A stretch of 52,370 bases of DNA from Acidobacteriota bacterium (GTDB lineage Bacteria > Acidobacteriota > UBA6911 > JACOSC01), in assembly GCA_016179055.1 (NCBI GenBank), contig JACOSC010000061.1:1-52370 (forward strand), written 5' to 3'. The notes under the pieces were generated by a model, which was not told the DNA's origin, did not search any database, and saw nothing but the letters and a program-made list of their open reading frames with translations. This document shows positions 8,509-17,720 of this stretch, piece by piece; position 1 is the first letter of the stretch, and each line of letters opens with the position of its first letter. The position numbers and the translations under genes were made by a program.

Positions 8509-9045
8509 CTATTGCTTCTTGCTCACGCCGGTGGTGGATATTTCATCCCGCCCAATAAAAAGGCACTCTTTCCCGTCATTGACGATCACACAGTCAGCCC
8601 GTACGCTGGGGTCGCCGCCATCATAATTAATAGTGATCGAGCCTGTACAGTTACTCTTGACCGTATAATTTCCGGCAAATGTCCTTTCGCGGATCACCCG
8701 TTCAATCCCGCGTCCGGCGCCTTCTCCCTCTTTCCCATCGTCTCGTTTGTCTCTAACTTCCCGACTGGAATTCAAGGTTTCTGAGCCATGGATCTTCCCT
8801 TCGCCGTCATACGTCATCAGGCCGACTACCGCGAAGCGCAGAATCTCGTCAGTGCCGTAATGCGTGCCCTGACTAGAGAACCCCCAAGTGCCTTTCATAG
8901 TCGCTTCGGTGCACCCCGTAGGATGACGAGCCGTAGGAGGATTATTGGCCACACTTGGATCTCCATCTGACCGCGAAATCCGTCCCAAGGCAAATATGCT
9001 AATAAAAGCAATTACTAAGAACGCTATGGTAACCGCACGTCTCAT
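8509..9045 (-). CDS. exported protein of unknown function
   Basis: 178 residues, convergent with the sensor kinase. The N-terminus is a signal peptide or membrane anchor (RRAVTIAFLVIAFISIFALG). The mature part reads TMKGTWGFSSQGTH, then LRFAVVGLMTYDGEG, then TFAGNYTVKSNCTGSITI, and ends with ADCVIVNDGKECLFIG. This series of beta strands with a conserved NCTGS turn is typical of small lipocalin-like exported proteins that I have seen in Acidobacteria, but I cannot name a family. The middle is highly charged (KRDDGKEGEGAGRG). No operon partner. Confidence 0.65.
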   Translation of the reverse strand: MRRAVTIAFLVIAFISIFALGRISRSDGDPSVANNPPTARHPTGCTEATMKGTWGFSSQGTHYGTDEILRFAVVGLMTYDGEGKIHGSETLNSSREVRDKRDDGKEGEGAGRGIERVIRERTFAGNYTVKSNCTGSITINYDGGDPSVRADCVIVNDGKECLFIGRDEISTTGVSKKQ

Positions 9046-9653
9046 AAGCCATTCTCACTTTTTGCTATTAAATTGTTATGTTGTTCCCTCGCCTGGCTAT
9101 GGGTTTTGCCGTAGAATTAGGTTAATTAACGATAGAGGGCAACAAATTGGCGGAGATTACCTACCCCTCGCACCAGCAGGAAACGCTATTATACACCATT
9201 TTACCAGCCGATGAAAAATATTATTTCAAAGGCCCTGCAATTCAGACGGTAGAGTTCGGAAAGCGGTGGGGTGCGTGAAAAGCGGAGGGGATTCCGTACA
9301 GAACCTGTAACAGAGCTTGGCTGAAACCCAGCCCCGAACCGAGCTGGGTCTGGCGCACTCTGATAGATAATAATCACATCGAGCAGGAAAGCGAAGTAGG
9401 CGCCGGCATGGGAATGCATTTTCCCTATGAAGATTTCTCCTGCAGAGCGCCGTGAAATATTGTAAAATTATAACTGCGTATAAGCGGGAAAGCGGAACAC
9501 CGTGTATTCACGCCTTTATCAATATATCCAGGACCCCCTCCGGAGAAAACAATAATGTCAGGTACAGGATAACCACCGAGTGGAAGTGTATCGCCTCGAG
9601 GAGTTGCGAATGACCATTTGGCGGCTCCACGACGAATGAAAACAGTAACAGCA
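9046..9653. other. intergenic, no gene seen
   Basis: AT-rich spacer between divergent genes. Frames here are short and lack ribosome binding sites. No repeats beyond the leader repeat at its right end. Confidence 0.4.
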
Positions 9654-9753
9654 CTCCTGGGAGCGCCGGCATCCTGCCGGCGGACCCGTGCTCGGGCTCG
9701 GATGAGGCCGGCTGGAAGCTGGCGCTCCTAGGTATTTTCAGTGGAGATATTTA
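9654..9753 (+). repeat. palindromic leader repeat, copy 2
   Basis: Hairpin whose outer arms CCTGGGAGCGCC (9657-9668) and GGCGCTCCTAGG (9721-9732) pair, followed by GTATTTTCAGTGGAGATATTTA running into the ATG at 9754. GTGGAGA is the ribosome binding site. Same end sequence as the copies at 301 and 42273. Confidence 0.65.
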
Positions 9754-10503
9754 ATGAAAGAGCGTATAAAGCGTTTACTTGGCTTTGGCCTCATCATGTG
9801 GATAAGCCTATTAGGCATTCAAGGGCGGGCTAATCCCGTAGCGGCGCCGATGACTTTTTATGGGAGCATGACCTACGGCGCGTCTCAATTGATGCCGGCC
9901 CATTTCAAGAAAATACTGGACCAGCGACGAGATCATCTGGTCGCTGCGGCCAACCAATTCGTAACGGCCCAGCCGACCGCCGGATCAATAGCTCTGGTTG
10001 AACGAATTGAAGCGCGCGTGCAGATCATTCAACAAGGGCTATCGCAAAACGTCTCTTTTGATAATCTGGTATCGGAATTCGGCCTATTGGCGCGGCTCAT
10101 GGCCGACTTGGAGGATCCGACCCCACACGCCGAGGCGGTTTCAACGGCTACGCAACTTCATCACGAGTTTTTCGCTCTGCTGGAAAAGAAAAAAGCTAAG
10201 CTACCGACCGTGTTTTATGGCTACGATGCCGCTTTGTTTCAAAAACGAGACCTGAGGTTATTTCTCATGGGAATCGCAGAGCGCTCACGATTGGCCGGTG
10301 AACGGCTGGCGGGGACTTATGTCAACCGCGGCAAAGTGAGAGCCTTCGCCGATGCCGACGATCGGTCGCCGGCTTTCGGCATTGCTGCGCTATACTATTC
10401 TCATACGATTTCGGATGTAGCGAACGTATGGCTTTATTTGTGGTGGCAGTCCTTTGGCGACATGCGCGGAACGCCATTCTTTGACGTGGCGGCTAAGCCA
10501 TAA
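9754..10503 (+). CDS. exported helical protein of unknown function
   Basis: 249 residues with signal peptide (RLLGFGLIMWISLLGIQG, cleavage near GRA). The rest is predicted alpha-helical with many His: PTPHAEAVSTATQLHHEFF near 125-145 and AALYYSHTISDVANVWLYL near 215-233. The His/Asp spacing recalls the all-helical phospholipase C/P1 nuclease fold (zinc-dependent), but the diagnostic motifs are not clear, so no function is assigned. It stands alone between repeats and is followed at 127 bases by a MITE-like element. Confidence 0.65.
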   Translation: MKERIKRLLGFGLIMWISLLGIQGRANPVAAPMTFYGSMTYGASQLMPAHFKKILDQRRDHLVAAANQFVTAQPTAGSIALVERIEARVQIIQQGLSQNVSFDNLVSEFGLLARLMADLEDPTPHAEAVSTATQLHHEFFALLEKKKAKLPTVFYGYDAALFQKRDLRLFLMGIAERSRLAGERLAGTYVNRGKVRAFADADDRSPAFGIAALYYSHTISDVANVWLYLWWQSFGDMRGTPFFDVAAKP

Positions 10504-10629
10504 AGGCGACGGCGTTGTATCGGCTTGAAGGGCTGCGGCTGGACGCACGCGTCGTGCGTCCCATATCGGTGAAAACACGGCGATTCGGACGCCGGAATTC
10601 AGACATCCGATGAAAGACCTACGGAAGTC

Positions 10630-10819
10630 GTAACTGTTCACGGAGATCGGGGGTCAGGGATCAGGGGCCAAGGGCCCAGTGGTACCAATGACTGTTAGGA
10701 ATTATCGTGATTTAGAGATTGGGTGGTGGGCGGATGCTTAACGGATTGCGGAAGTCTTTGGAAAAGAAATCCAAGTAATATCGCCCGATCCCCGACCCCT
10801 GACCCCCGTGAACAGTTAC
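10630..10819. mobile_element. MITE-like element, GTAACTGTTCA family, copy 2
   Basis: 190-bp element with perfect 12-bp terminal inverted repeats GTAACTGTTCAC (10630-10641) and GTGAACAGTTAC (10808-10819). Just inside, GGGGGTCAGGGATCAGGGG faces CCCGACCCCTGACCCCC. Imperfect pairing extends outward (CTACGGAAGTC at 10619-10629 against GGAAGTCCGTAG after the right end). No ORF. It lies 63 bases upstream of purH. Confidence 0.65.
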
Positions 10820-10882
10820 AGGAAGTCCGTAGTCGGCTATCTGAGGTCTTGTGTTCGAGTCCGCTCCGCAGGAGAGAGCAGA

Positions 10883-12466
10883 ATGCCGGCCATCAAGCGA
10901 GCGTTAATCAGCGTATCGGACAAGCGTGGTCTCTTGGATTTGGCGAGACCTATGGCATCCATGGGCATACAAATAATATCAACGGGCGGCACCGCGGCCG
11001 CTCTGCAGAAGGGCGACGTCGCCGTTCTTCCCGTCGACCAAGTTACCGGCTTCCCTGAAATGTTGGACGGGCGTATAAAAACGCTCCATCCGCACGTGCA
11101 CGGCGGTATACTGGCGCGACGCGAATTGGACCACATGGCACAGTTGGCGGCCCACGGCATACAACCCATTGACCTTGTCGTTGTCAATTTATATCCGTTT
11201 CGCGAAACGGTGGCCAAACCCAACGTGTCCGTTGATGATGCGATAGAGCAGATCGATATCGGCGGGCCGGCCATGATTCGATCCGCCGCCAAGAATCATA
11301 CCTACGTGGCCGTGGTAGTGGACCCTGACGATTACCCGATGATCCTTAAGGAACTCAACGAACAGGCCGGCGAAATCAGTCCGACGCTGCGATTGTATCT
11401 GGCCCAAAAAGCTTTTGCGCATACGGCCGCTTACGACGCCGCCATCGCCGATTATATGTCAAGGCTCCGCGTAAAGTCGGACCGCTCGATGGAAGTCGGC
11501 ACAGAACCTTCGCCCTTTGGCAATAACCGAATCATTCCATTGACCAAGCGGCAAGATTTGCGTTATGGCGAGAATCCCCACCAGCGGGCCGCGCTCTATG
11601 CGGAGATCGGTGGCCGATCGTCCGGCGTGGTTTTTTCGGACGTATTTCAAGGAAAGGAACTCTCCTTCAACAACATTCTGGATCTGGATGCTGCGTGGAA
11701 TCTGGTAGGGGAGTTTGCCGACCCGGCCGCCGTCATTATTAAGCACAATAATCCCTGCGGCGCCGCGGTCGCCGATACTTTGCGGGAAGCGTACATAAAG
11801 GCCCACGAAACCGACCCGGTTTCCGCCTTTGGCTCGGTCTTGGCCTTTAATCGGACGGTGGATGAGACGCTGGCCGACGAAATCGTCAAGACTTTTGTCG
11901 AAGCGTTGATAGCGCCCGATTACGCGCCGGCGGCTTTGGAAATATTCAGAACCAAAAAGAACTTGCGAGTGTTGCAATGCCGTACGGACGCCGCCGCCTC
12001 AAGCGATATGGAGCTTGACTACCGCCGCGTAAACGGCGGGTTCTTGATACAGGACCGCGACCGCTACGCTCTATCCGAACGTGATCTCAATACCGTGACC
12101 CGGCGAACACCTGCGCCGGCGGAAGTGAAAGCGTTGCTCTTCGCGTGGAAGGTCGTCAAGCACGTTAAATCCAACGCCATCGTTTACGCTTTCTCCGATC
12201 GTACGGCTGGAATCGGCGCGGGCCAGATGAGCCGGGTCGATTCCGTAAGGCTAGGCGCGCAGAAAGCGCCGCGTTCTCTGCAAGGCAGCGTGTTGGCCTC
12301 CGACGCCTTTTTCCCGTTTCGCGACGGCATCGATGAGGCCGCCAAAGCCGGTATTACCGCCGTAATTCAACCCGGCGGTTCCATACGCGATCAAGAAGTG
12401 ATTGCGGCTTGCGATGAGCTTGATTTGGCCATGGTGTTTACCGGCATTCGCCATTTTCGGCATTAG
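10883..12466 (+). CDS. purH: bifunctional AICAR formyltransferase / IMP cyclohydrolase
   Basis: Last two steps of de novo purine synthesis: formylation of AICAR with 10-formyl-THF, then ring closure to IMP. 527 residues, normal for PurH. The N-terminal MGS-like cyclohydrolase domain (about 1-190) has STGGTAAAL, GFPEMLDGRIKTLHP and HGGILARR. The C-terminal transformylase has YGENPHQRAALY, VIIKHNNPCGAA (Lys-His catalytic pair) and ends in GIRHFRH. ATG 10883 is chosen because GGAGAGAG precedes it and MPAIKRALISVSDK is the family N-terminus; the open frame from 10808 runs into the MITE. gpsA follows after 15 bases. Confidence 0.97.
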   Translation: MPAIKRALISVSDKRGLLDLARPMASMGIQIISTGGTAAALQKGDVAVLPVDQVTGFPEMLDGRIKTLHPHVHGGILARRELDHMAQLAAHGIQPIDLVVVNLYPFRETVAKPNVSVDDAIEQIDIGGPAMIRSAAKNHTYVAVVVDPDDYPMILKELNEQAGEISPTLRLYLAQKAFAHTAAYDAAIADYMSRLRVKSDRSMEVGTEPSPFGNNRIIPLTKRQDLRYGENPHQRAALYAEIGGRSSGVVFSDVFQGKELSFNNILDLDAAWNLVGEFADPAAVIIKHNNPCGAAVADTLREAYIKAHETDPVSAFGSVLAFNRTVDETLADEIVKTFVEALIAPDYAPAALEIFRTKKNLRVLQCRTDAAASSDMELDYRRVNGGFLIQDRDRYALSERDLNTVTRRTPAPAEVKALLFAWKVVKHVKSNAIVYAFSDRTAGIGAGQMSRVDSVRLGAQKAPRSLQGSVLASDAFFPFRDGIDEAAKAGITAVIQPGGSIRDQEVIAACDELDLAMVFTGIRHFRH

Positions 12467-12481
12467 AATGAGTAGACCGTT

Positions 12482-13477
12482 ATGAAGAGAATTGCAGTGA
12501 TCGGCGCCGGAAGCTGGGGGACGGCGCTGGCCATAATACTGGATCGCCTGGAGCATCAGGTGCGGCTTTGGGTGCGACGCCCGGAGTTGGCCGCCACCAT
12601 TCGTCGGCAACGCGAGAATACGGAGTACTTGCCGAGTTGCCCTATACCGGAATCGGTCTTCGTCTCCAGCGAGCCTGAAGCGGTTCTGCATGAAGCTGAA
12701 ATCGTTCTTTCGGTCATGCCCTCCCACACCGTGCGTGCGGTTTTTACGGTTATGAAGCCTTATTTGAAACGCGACATGGTGTTCGTTAGCGCCACGAAAG
12801 GGATTGAAAATGACTCGCTCATGCGCATGACGCAGGTTATCGGCGATGTGCTGGGATCGCCGCCGCCGGCGCTCGCCGTGCTCTCAGGGCCGGCCTTTGC
12901 GCTGGAGGTAGTTTCCGGCGATCCCACAGCTATCGTGCTGGCCTCCGAGGATGACGCCACGTCGCACATGTTGCAAAGAGAACTGTATGGCCGCAATCTG
13001 CGGACCTATACCAATCGCGACGTCATCGGCGTGGAGATTGGCGGCGCCGTGAAAAACGTTATTGCCATCGCCGCCGGAGTGGTCCGCGGCTTGGGGTTCG
13101 GCTCCAACACGCTGGCCGGCCTGATCACACGCGGCCTGACGGAGATCACCCGGCTGGTCACCGCCTTGGGCGGAAAAGCGGAGACGATGGCCGGCTTGGC
13201 CGGGCTCGGCGACTTGGTGCTCACCTGTACCGCCCAATTGAGCCGGAACCGCAGCGTTGGGGTTCAGCTTGGACAGGGGAAAGCGCTGTCCGAAATTGTC
13301 GGGCCGATGCGTATGGTCGCCGAAGGCGTACGCACCACCAAATCCACTTTGAATCTGGCCGGAAGAGCCGGCGTAGAGATGCCCATTACGGAACAAATGT
13401 ATTCGATACTGTTTGAAGGCAAGTCGCCCTCCCTTGCCTTGCGCTCCTTGATGGAGAGAGAACTTAAAGGAGAGTAA
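12482..13477 (+). CDS. gpsA: glycerol-3-phosphate dehydrogenase [NAD(P)+]
   Basis: Soluble enzyme reducing dihydroxyacetone phosphate to sn-glycerol-3-phosphate for phospholipid synthesis. 331 residues, full length. N-terminal Rossmann motif IAVIGAGSWGTALA, family motif FVSATKGIE, conserved ALSGPAFALEV-type segment near 140 (AVLSGPAFALEVVSGDPTA), and the catalytic Lys region EIGGAVKNVIAIAAGV near 186-200, followed by ITRGLTEITRLV and AGLGDLVLTC. Second gene of the purH operon; only two bases separate its stop from the next start. Confidence 0.97.
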   Translation: MKRIAVIGAGSWGTALAIILDRLEHQVRLWVRRPELAATIRRQRENTEYLPSCPIPESVFVSSEPEAVLHEAEIVLSVMPSHTVRAVFTVMKPYLKRDMVFVSATKGIENDSLMRMTQVIGDVLGSPPPALAVLSGPAFALEVVSGDPTAIVLASEDDATSHMLQRELYGRNLRTYTNRDVIGVEIGGAVKNVIAIAAGVVRGLGFGSNTLAGLITRGLTEITRLVTALGGKAETMAGLAGLGDLVLTCTAQLSRNRSVGVQLGQGKALSEIVGPMRMVAEGVRTTKSTLNLAGRAGVEMPITEQMYSILFEGKSPSLALRSLMERELKGE

Positions 13478-13479
13478 GC

Positions 13480-15279
13480 ATGGGACAGACACGCAGACGC
13501 ACGCGTATGGTGTATTCCCTGCTGGTCGGAATGCTATTGATTGCCACCGTCCCCCTCATTCTCAACAACAAGAAATTGATTCAGGCGAACGAACAACGCC
13601 TGGCGACCGACCAGCGCCTGCTGCAGCTTAGCATCGCCAAGCACCTCGCCGCGCAGATCTCGACCTACCTGGAGAGTTGCTACAACCAAATGGATTTAAT
13701 TAAACGGACGATCGAGCTCTCCGATTACTCACTGGATAACGAGAAAATTGGCAGTGTGCGGCGACTGCTGGAGGAGCAAGTCAAGAGCAACGAAAACTTC
13801 ATTTTCCTACGCATCGTCAATAGCGAAGGCAAAGGCGTGCGCACCGGGTACGAATTTGCCGGCGATAGGACGCAAGCGGTATTGGATGATGCTTTTCGCA
13901 AAGGGCTGGCCGACAGCTACTTTATTGTGAGCAAGCCGTACTACGTTGATGAAATTGATCAAGTGGTCACTGTGCTTTCCAAATCCATCATGCAGAATAA
14001 GAAGGTCGTCGGCGTGGTCTCGTCGGTGATCAGCTTTGAGCCGATTGTGCGATTCGTCCAAGAAAGCAGCGTTTCTCGCCAGACCGCGTACATTGTCAAC
14101 ACCGACGGCACTCTCATTGCGCACCCTGACAAGACCTTGATGCGCAGTCACGTCGATTTTTCCGATCATGATGCGGTCAAGGAGCTGCAGCGACTGAAAA
14201 AATCGGTTACCTCTACGAAACCTTTTCTCGATTACAGCCGTGGCAAGCCGGTAGAGATGATCGGCAGCGTCACTATGATTCCCGATATCGCCTGGGGTGT
14301 GGTGGTGCAGACGGAAAAGGAGGCGGCGCTTTATTCGATACGAGAAATGAAAGAGGAGGCCGTCAAGTGGATTGCCATGGCGATAGGTCTATCGCTGCTG
14401 TTGGCCATAACCATCGCGCAGCGTGTCAGCGGCCCGCTGGCGGCCATGGCGGCCGCCACTCGCTCGATCGCCGCCGGAAACTTCGATCAGCGCGTCACGA
14501 TCAAATCAAACAACGAGCTGGGAGAGCTGGCGGATCACTTCAACGTCATGGTGGAGCGTATTCGGACCAATATTGAGCAGCTCAAGCAAATGGTCGAAGA
14601 AAAAAGACAGATGTTTGTTGGGCTGGTCAAAGCCATTGCCGCCACGATTGATGAAAAAGACCCGTATACCCGGGGCCATTCCGAGCGCGTCAGCGGGTAC
14701 GCGGTGGAGATTGCGCGATCGCTGGGCATGAACAACGAAGAATTGGAGAAAATAAAGATCGGAGGCTTGTTGCACGACGTCGGAAAAATCGGCATTGAGG
14801 ACTCGGTGCTCAAGAAACCGGCCAAGTATACCGAAGACGAATACATGATCATGAAACAACATCCCAGCAAAGGCGCCCATATCATGGCGCTCTTTCCACA
14901 ATTCCGTGATATTGTTCCGGCTATGCACTCCCACCACGAGCAGTGGGACGGCAAAGGGTATCCGCAGGGACTGCGCGGGGAAGAGATTCCCATCATCGCC
15001 CGCATCATTTCGGTGGCCGACTGTTTTGACGCCATGACCTTGCGCCGCATTTACCAATCCGCTTTTGATCCTGAGGCCGTAATTGCTAAGATCAAAGGAT
15101 GGGGAGGGACGCGTTATGACCATGCCGTGGTTGACGCCTTGATCAAAGCTTATGATGAAGGTCGCATACACGTGCCCCAGTCTTTGCCGGATGACGTCAC
15201 TATGCGGGAACCACCGCCGCCGGATCGCCCGCTCGCCGGCGACCCGCAGGAGAGCAGCCAACCCACCAACGTCACTTGA
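13480..15279 (+). CDS. membrane HD-GYP phosphodiesterase with Cache and HAMP domains
   Basis: Predicted c-di-GMP phosphodiesterase of 599 residues controlled by an external signal. Order: membrane segment (about 11-28), periplasmic double-Cache sensor (about 35-285), second membrane segment (WIAMAIGLSLLLAITI, near 295-312), HAMP (SGPLAAMAAATRSIAAGN, 315-365), short coil, HD-GYP (about 385-565). Catalytic motifs are intact: HDVGKIGI and HHEQWDGKGYP, then ARIISVADCFDAM. The C-terminal 30 residues are Pro-rich and disordered. Its start lies two bases after gpsA, so it is translationally coupled to purine/lipid housekeeping genes, an unusual place for a c-di-GMP enzyme. AGGAGAG precedes the start. 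Confidence 0.93.
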   Translation: MGQTRRRTRMVYSLLVGMLLIATVPLILNNKKLIQANEQRLATDQRLLQLSIAKHLAAQISTYLESCYNQMDLIKRTIELSDYSLDNEKIGSVRRLLEEQVKSNENFIFLRIVNSEGKGVRTGYEFAGDRTQAVLDDAFRKGLADSYFIVSKPYYVDEIDQVVTVLSKSIMQNKKVVGVVSSVISFEPIVRFVQESSVSRQTAYIVNTDGTLIAHPDKTLMRSHVDFSDHDAVKELQRLKKSVTSTKPFLDYSRGKPVEMIGSVTMIPDIAWGVVVQTEKEAALYSIREMKEEAVKWIAMAIGLSLLLAITIAQRVSGPLAAMAAATRSIAAGNFDQRVTIKSNNELGELADHFNVMVERIRTNIEQLKQMVEEKRQMFVGLVKAIAATIDEKDPYTRGHSERVSGYAVEIARSLGMNNEELEKIKIGGLLHDVGKIGIEDSVLKKPAKYTEDEYMIMKQHPSKGAHIMALFPQFRDIVPAMHSHHEQWDGKGYPQGLRGEEIPIIARIISVADCFDAMTLRRIYQSAFDPEAVIAKIKGWGGTRYDHAVVDALIKAYDEGRIHVPQSLPDDVTMREPPPPDRPLAGDPQESSQPTNVT

Positions 15280-15290
15280 AAAGGGTGTGA

Positions 15291-16132
15291 TTTCCGCGTA
15301 ATGTACTCGAAAGGTGGGAATTATCGTCAGATCAGGTTAAGTATCAGCCCCGTAGGGGCGTCATGTTTATAGCCAAGCGTACCCAGACGAAGGCCTCAAG
15401 CTCCGTAGGAGTCCCCCAGCTTGTCGTGACGACACGCAGAATAAAGAAGAAACTTGGGAAGTTTCTAAGGAGCCTGGAGTTTGGACATTTTGGCGCGGGC
15501 CGGCGCCGATCCTGCGAAGCAGGCAAACCATAAATCGCACGCGCCCCGCAGGGGCGCAAGGAGATTAGCCTGGGGCAAGCGCAGCGCTGCCCCAGGACTC
15601 ATGGCCTCATCCACCACGAGCGCCCCGGCAGGGGCGCTAAGAGGGGGTTGGCCTACCAGTTGCCCTAGAGCTGAAGATGATATGATAATGCAGCATCAAG
15701 TGAGTAGATGACCTCTCGGCGCCCCTGCCGGGGCGCATGTGTTCTAGGGGACTCGCGACCTGGGGCGGCGCTCCGCTTGCCCCAGGCTAATGTCCCGGCG
15801 CCCCTCTGGGGCGCGCTCTGAAGATTGGACATTTCAAAGAGCAAGTATTTCCGGCCAATCACGATTGTTGGCGAGCTTTAACGACACGCAGAATAACGAT
15901 GAAACTGGGGAAGTTTCTAAGGAGCGACATGTTTATAGCAGGGCTGCTAGCCTTAAGACCCAGGCCCCGTAGGGGCGACATGTGAACCATTACGACAGAC
16001 CACATGTCGCTCCTACGGAGCTTGAGGCCTCCTTCTGCGTATGCTTGGCTATAAACATGGCGCCCCTACGGGGCTGATACTTATCTTGATCTGATGATAA
16101 TTCCCATCTAGATCGATTACATCACGCGGAAA
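15291..16132. mobile_element. 840-bp inverted-repeat element without ORF
   Basis: Arms of about 120 bp, 15291-15410 and 16011-16132, are reverse complements at roughly 85% by eye: both carry TTTCCGCGT, GGGAATTATC, AAGTATCAGCCCCGTAGGGG, CATGTTTATAGCCAAGC and GGCCTCAAGCTCCGTAGGA. Between them smaller palindromes nest (AGCCTGGGGCAAGCGCAGCG facing GCTCCGCTTGCCCCAGGCT). The internal part 15411-15900 shares GACACGCAGAATAA, GAAGTTTCTAAGGAGC and GGCGCGGGCCGGCGCC-like stretches with 29095-29360. No coding frame is convincing. A non-autonomous mobile element or composite REPIN cluster fits. Confidence 0.65.
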
Positions 16133-16384
16133 CCACGCCCCTTTGAAAACCGAGGACGGCCGTTACGTCCTGCGCTAGCTGCGGCCCGCGCCTACGTACC
16201 ATAGCCGCGGTGTATTGACCATGGCTAGTCAATCTTATAGTATTTAGCTTCGGCTAAGACACTGGACATCAGACCATTGACGTCGAGAAGTCTGTGTGTC
16301 GAAATTATTAGGCATGCTCTGCGAGCATTTAAAAAAAATTTGGTCACTGTTCAAGGGCCCGCTGATGAGCCTATCGACAAAAGG

Positions 16385-16672
16385 TGGCCCTACGGCGTCC
16401 GGTCCCCGAAGGGGACGCGGTTAATAGCCGGGGGTGGTGGTTCGCCACCCCCGGACCGGAAACCCCGCGGGGCCGACCCTGAAAGGGTCGCGGTCGTCCA
16501 CCCCCACCGGACCCTACGTGGACCCTTACAGGGTCCAGCCGGGAGTGACTTCATTCCGTGGGTGGCGCGGGGCGCCACCCACGGCTATTAACAAGGTCCC
16601 CTTCGGGGACCGGCCGGCAACCGCCCTGAAGAGTTGCAAATCTGCGGTCGGAAGCCTTGCTTCCGGCGTCTG
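16385..16672. repeat. cluster of short GC-rich hairpins
   Basis: Successive perfect hairpins: GGTCCCCGAAGGGGACG at 16400, GGGGGTGGTGGTTCGCCACCCCC at 16430-16452, GACCCTGAAAGGGTC at 16474, GGACCCTTACAGGGTCC at 16520, GTGGGTGGCGCGGGGCGCCACCCAC at 16559, GGTCCCCTTCGGGGACC at 16596. Open frames across them are artefacts. Typical of REP-type intergenic repeats. Confidence 0.6.
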
Positions 16673-16702
16673 AGGTCCGTTGTCTTAATCGGAGATCCTA
16701 TC

Positions 16703-17398
16703 ATGGCAACGATTGCGGAGAATGTTCATGGGGTACGCGAGCAGATTTGGCGGGCGGCCGAGAAGTCCGGTCGCGATCCGCAATCGATCACCTTAATCGC
16801 TGTATCCAAGGCCGTGCCGCCGGAGCGATTGGCGGAATGCTTGCGAGTCCGACTGAATATCTTTGGCGAAAATCGGCTACAGGAAGCGCAAGCAAAAATA
16901 AATGGCCTGGCGCAATACCCGAAAATTCATTGGCACTTTATTGGTCATTTGCAGACCAATAAAGTCGGAAAAGCGGTTTCGTTATTTGAGATGCTCCAAT
17001 CGGTGGACGGCGCACACCTACTGGATAAGATCAACGAACAGGCGCAGAGATTCGGCAAAATCCAGTCGGTATTGCTGGAAATCAATCTGGCCGGCGAGGC
17101 CTCCAAGACCGGACTCCGCCCCGACCAATTGCCGGAGTTTCTGGCCGAGGCCGACCGATGGCCCAATGTCCGCCTATGCGGTCTGATGGCCATACCGCCC
17201 TGGCATGAAGACCGAGAGCGCTCGCGTCCATTTTTTGCAGAGCTAAGGAAGCTAAGTCTCGCCATGAGCCGCTATGAACGCGCCAACGTTAAATTGACGG
17301 AATTATCCATGGGTATGAGTCATGATTTTACGGTGGCCATCGAGGAGGGCGCCACGATGGTCCGCATTGGAACTTTGATTTTTGGGGCAAGGCAATAA
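16703..17398 (+). CDS. yggS: YggS/PLPBP family pyridoxal phosphate homeostasis protein
   Basis: Cytosolic PLP-binding protein (COG0325) that buffers vitamin B6 and affects amino-acid metabolism; not known to be an enzyme. 231 residues from ATG 16703, preceded by GGAGAT; the longer frame from 16634 enters repeats. Hallmarks: ITLIAVSKAV with the PLP-binding Lys, FGENRLQEA near 55, WHFIGHLQTNK near 78, and the C-terminal LSMGMSHDFTVAIEEGATMVRIG. First gene of the conserved yggS-yggT-yggU cluster. Confidence 0.95.
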   Translation: MATIAENVHGVREQIWRAAEKSGRDPQSITLIAVSKAVPPERLAECLRVRLNIFGENRLQEAQAKINGLAQYPKIHWHFIGHLQTNKVGKAVSLFEMLQSVDGAHLLDKINEQAQRFGKIQSVLLEINLAGEASKTGLRPDQLPEFLAEADRWPNVRLCGLMAIPPWHEDRERSRPFFAELRKLSLAMSRYERANVKLTELSMGMSHDFTVAIEEGATMVRIGTLIFGARQ

Positions 17399-17417
17399 TC
17401 AACGGGAGAATAATCGC

Positions 17418-17720
17418 ATGCTGTGGCCTGTAGGTTTTATATTAAAGTTTATCGCAACTATTTTGGATGCGGTCTTATGGATTTATTTTTGGGTCTTAAT
17501 TGCGCGAGTCGTCATATCCTGGATTCGAACGGACACTTTTCATCCGTTGATTAGAATGGTCTATCAGATCACCGAGCCTGTGCTGGCGCCGGTTCGGCGC
17601 GTTATTCCTCCGATGGGCGGGCTGGATTTGTCCGTTCTCATTGTCTCGGTCTTTATTTATCTAGTCCGGTCCGAAATGGTTCCCATTTTGTTCATGTGGG
17701 CCCAATCATTCTTACGATGA
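17418..17720 (+). CDS. YggT family integral membrane protein
   Basis: About 100 residues with two hydrophobic segments (FIATILDAVLWIYFWVLIA and VLIVSVFIYLV) separated by the family signature YQITEPVLAPVRRVIPPMGGLDLS. ATG 17418 is used, with GGGAGAA ten bases upstream; the open frame from 17382 overlaps yggS and lacks a ribosome binding site. YggT proteins have been linked to membrane/osmotic homeostasis, and in cyanobacteria and plastids to division or complex assembly; the precise role here is unknown. Confidence 0.92.
   Translation: MLWPVGFILKFIATILDAVLWIYFWVLIARVVISWIRTDTFHPLIRMVYQITEPVLAPVRRVIPPMGGLDLSVLIVSVFIYLVRSEMVPILFMWAQSFLR

Noticed and set aside
10845-10880. TTCGAGTCC resembling a tRNA T-loop before purH
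   Set aside because: No anticodon arm or matching acceptor stem could be folded around it.
16277-16673. Two long frames over the hairpin cluster
   Set aside because: Composition (Pro/Arg/Gly-rich) is dictated by GC-rich palindromes; the same holds for the frame on the other strand.
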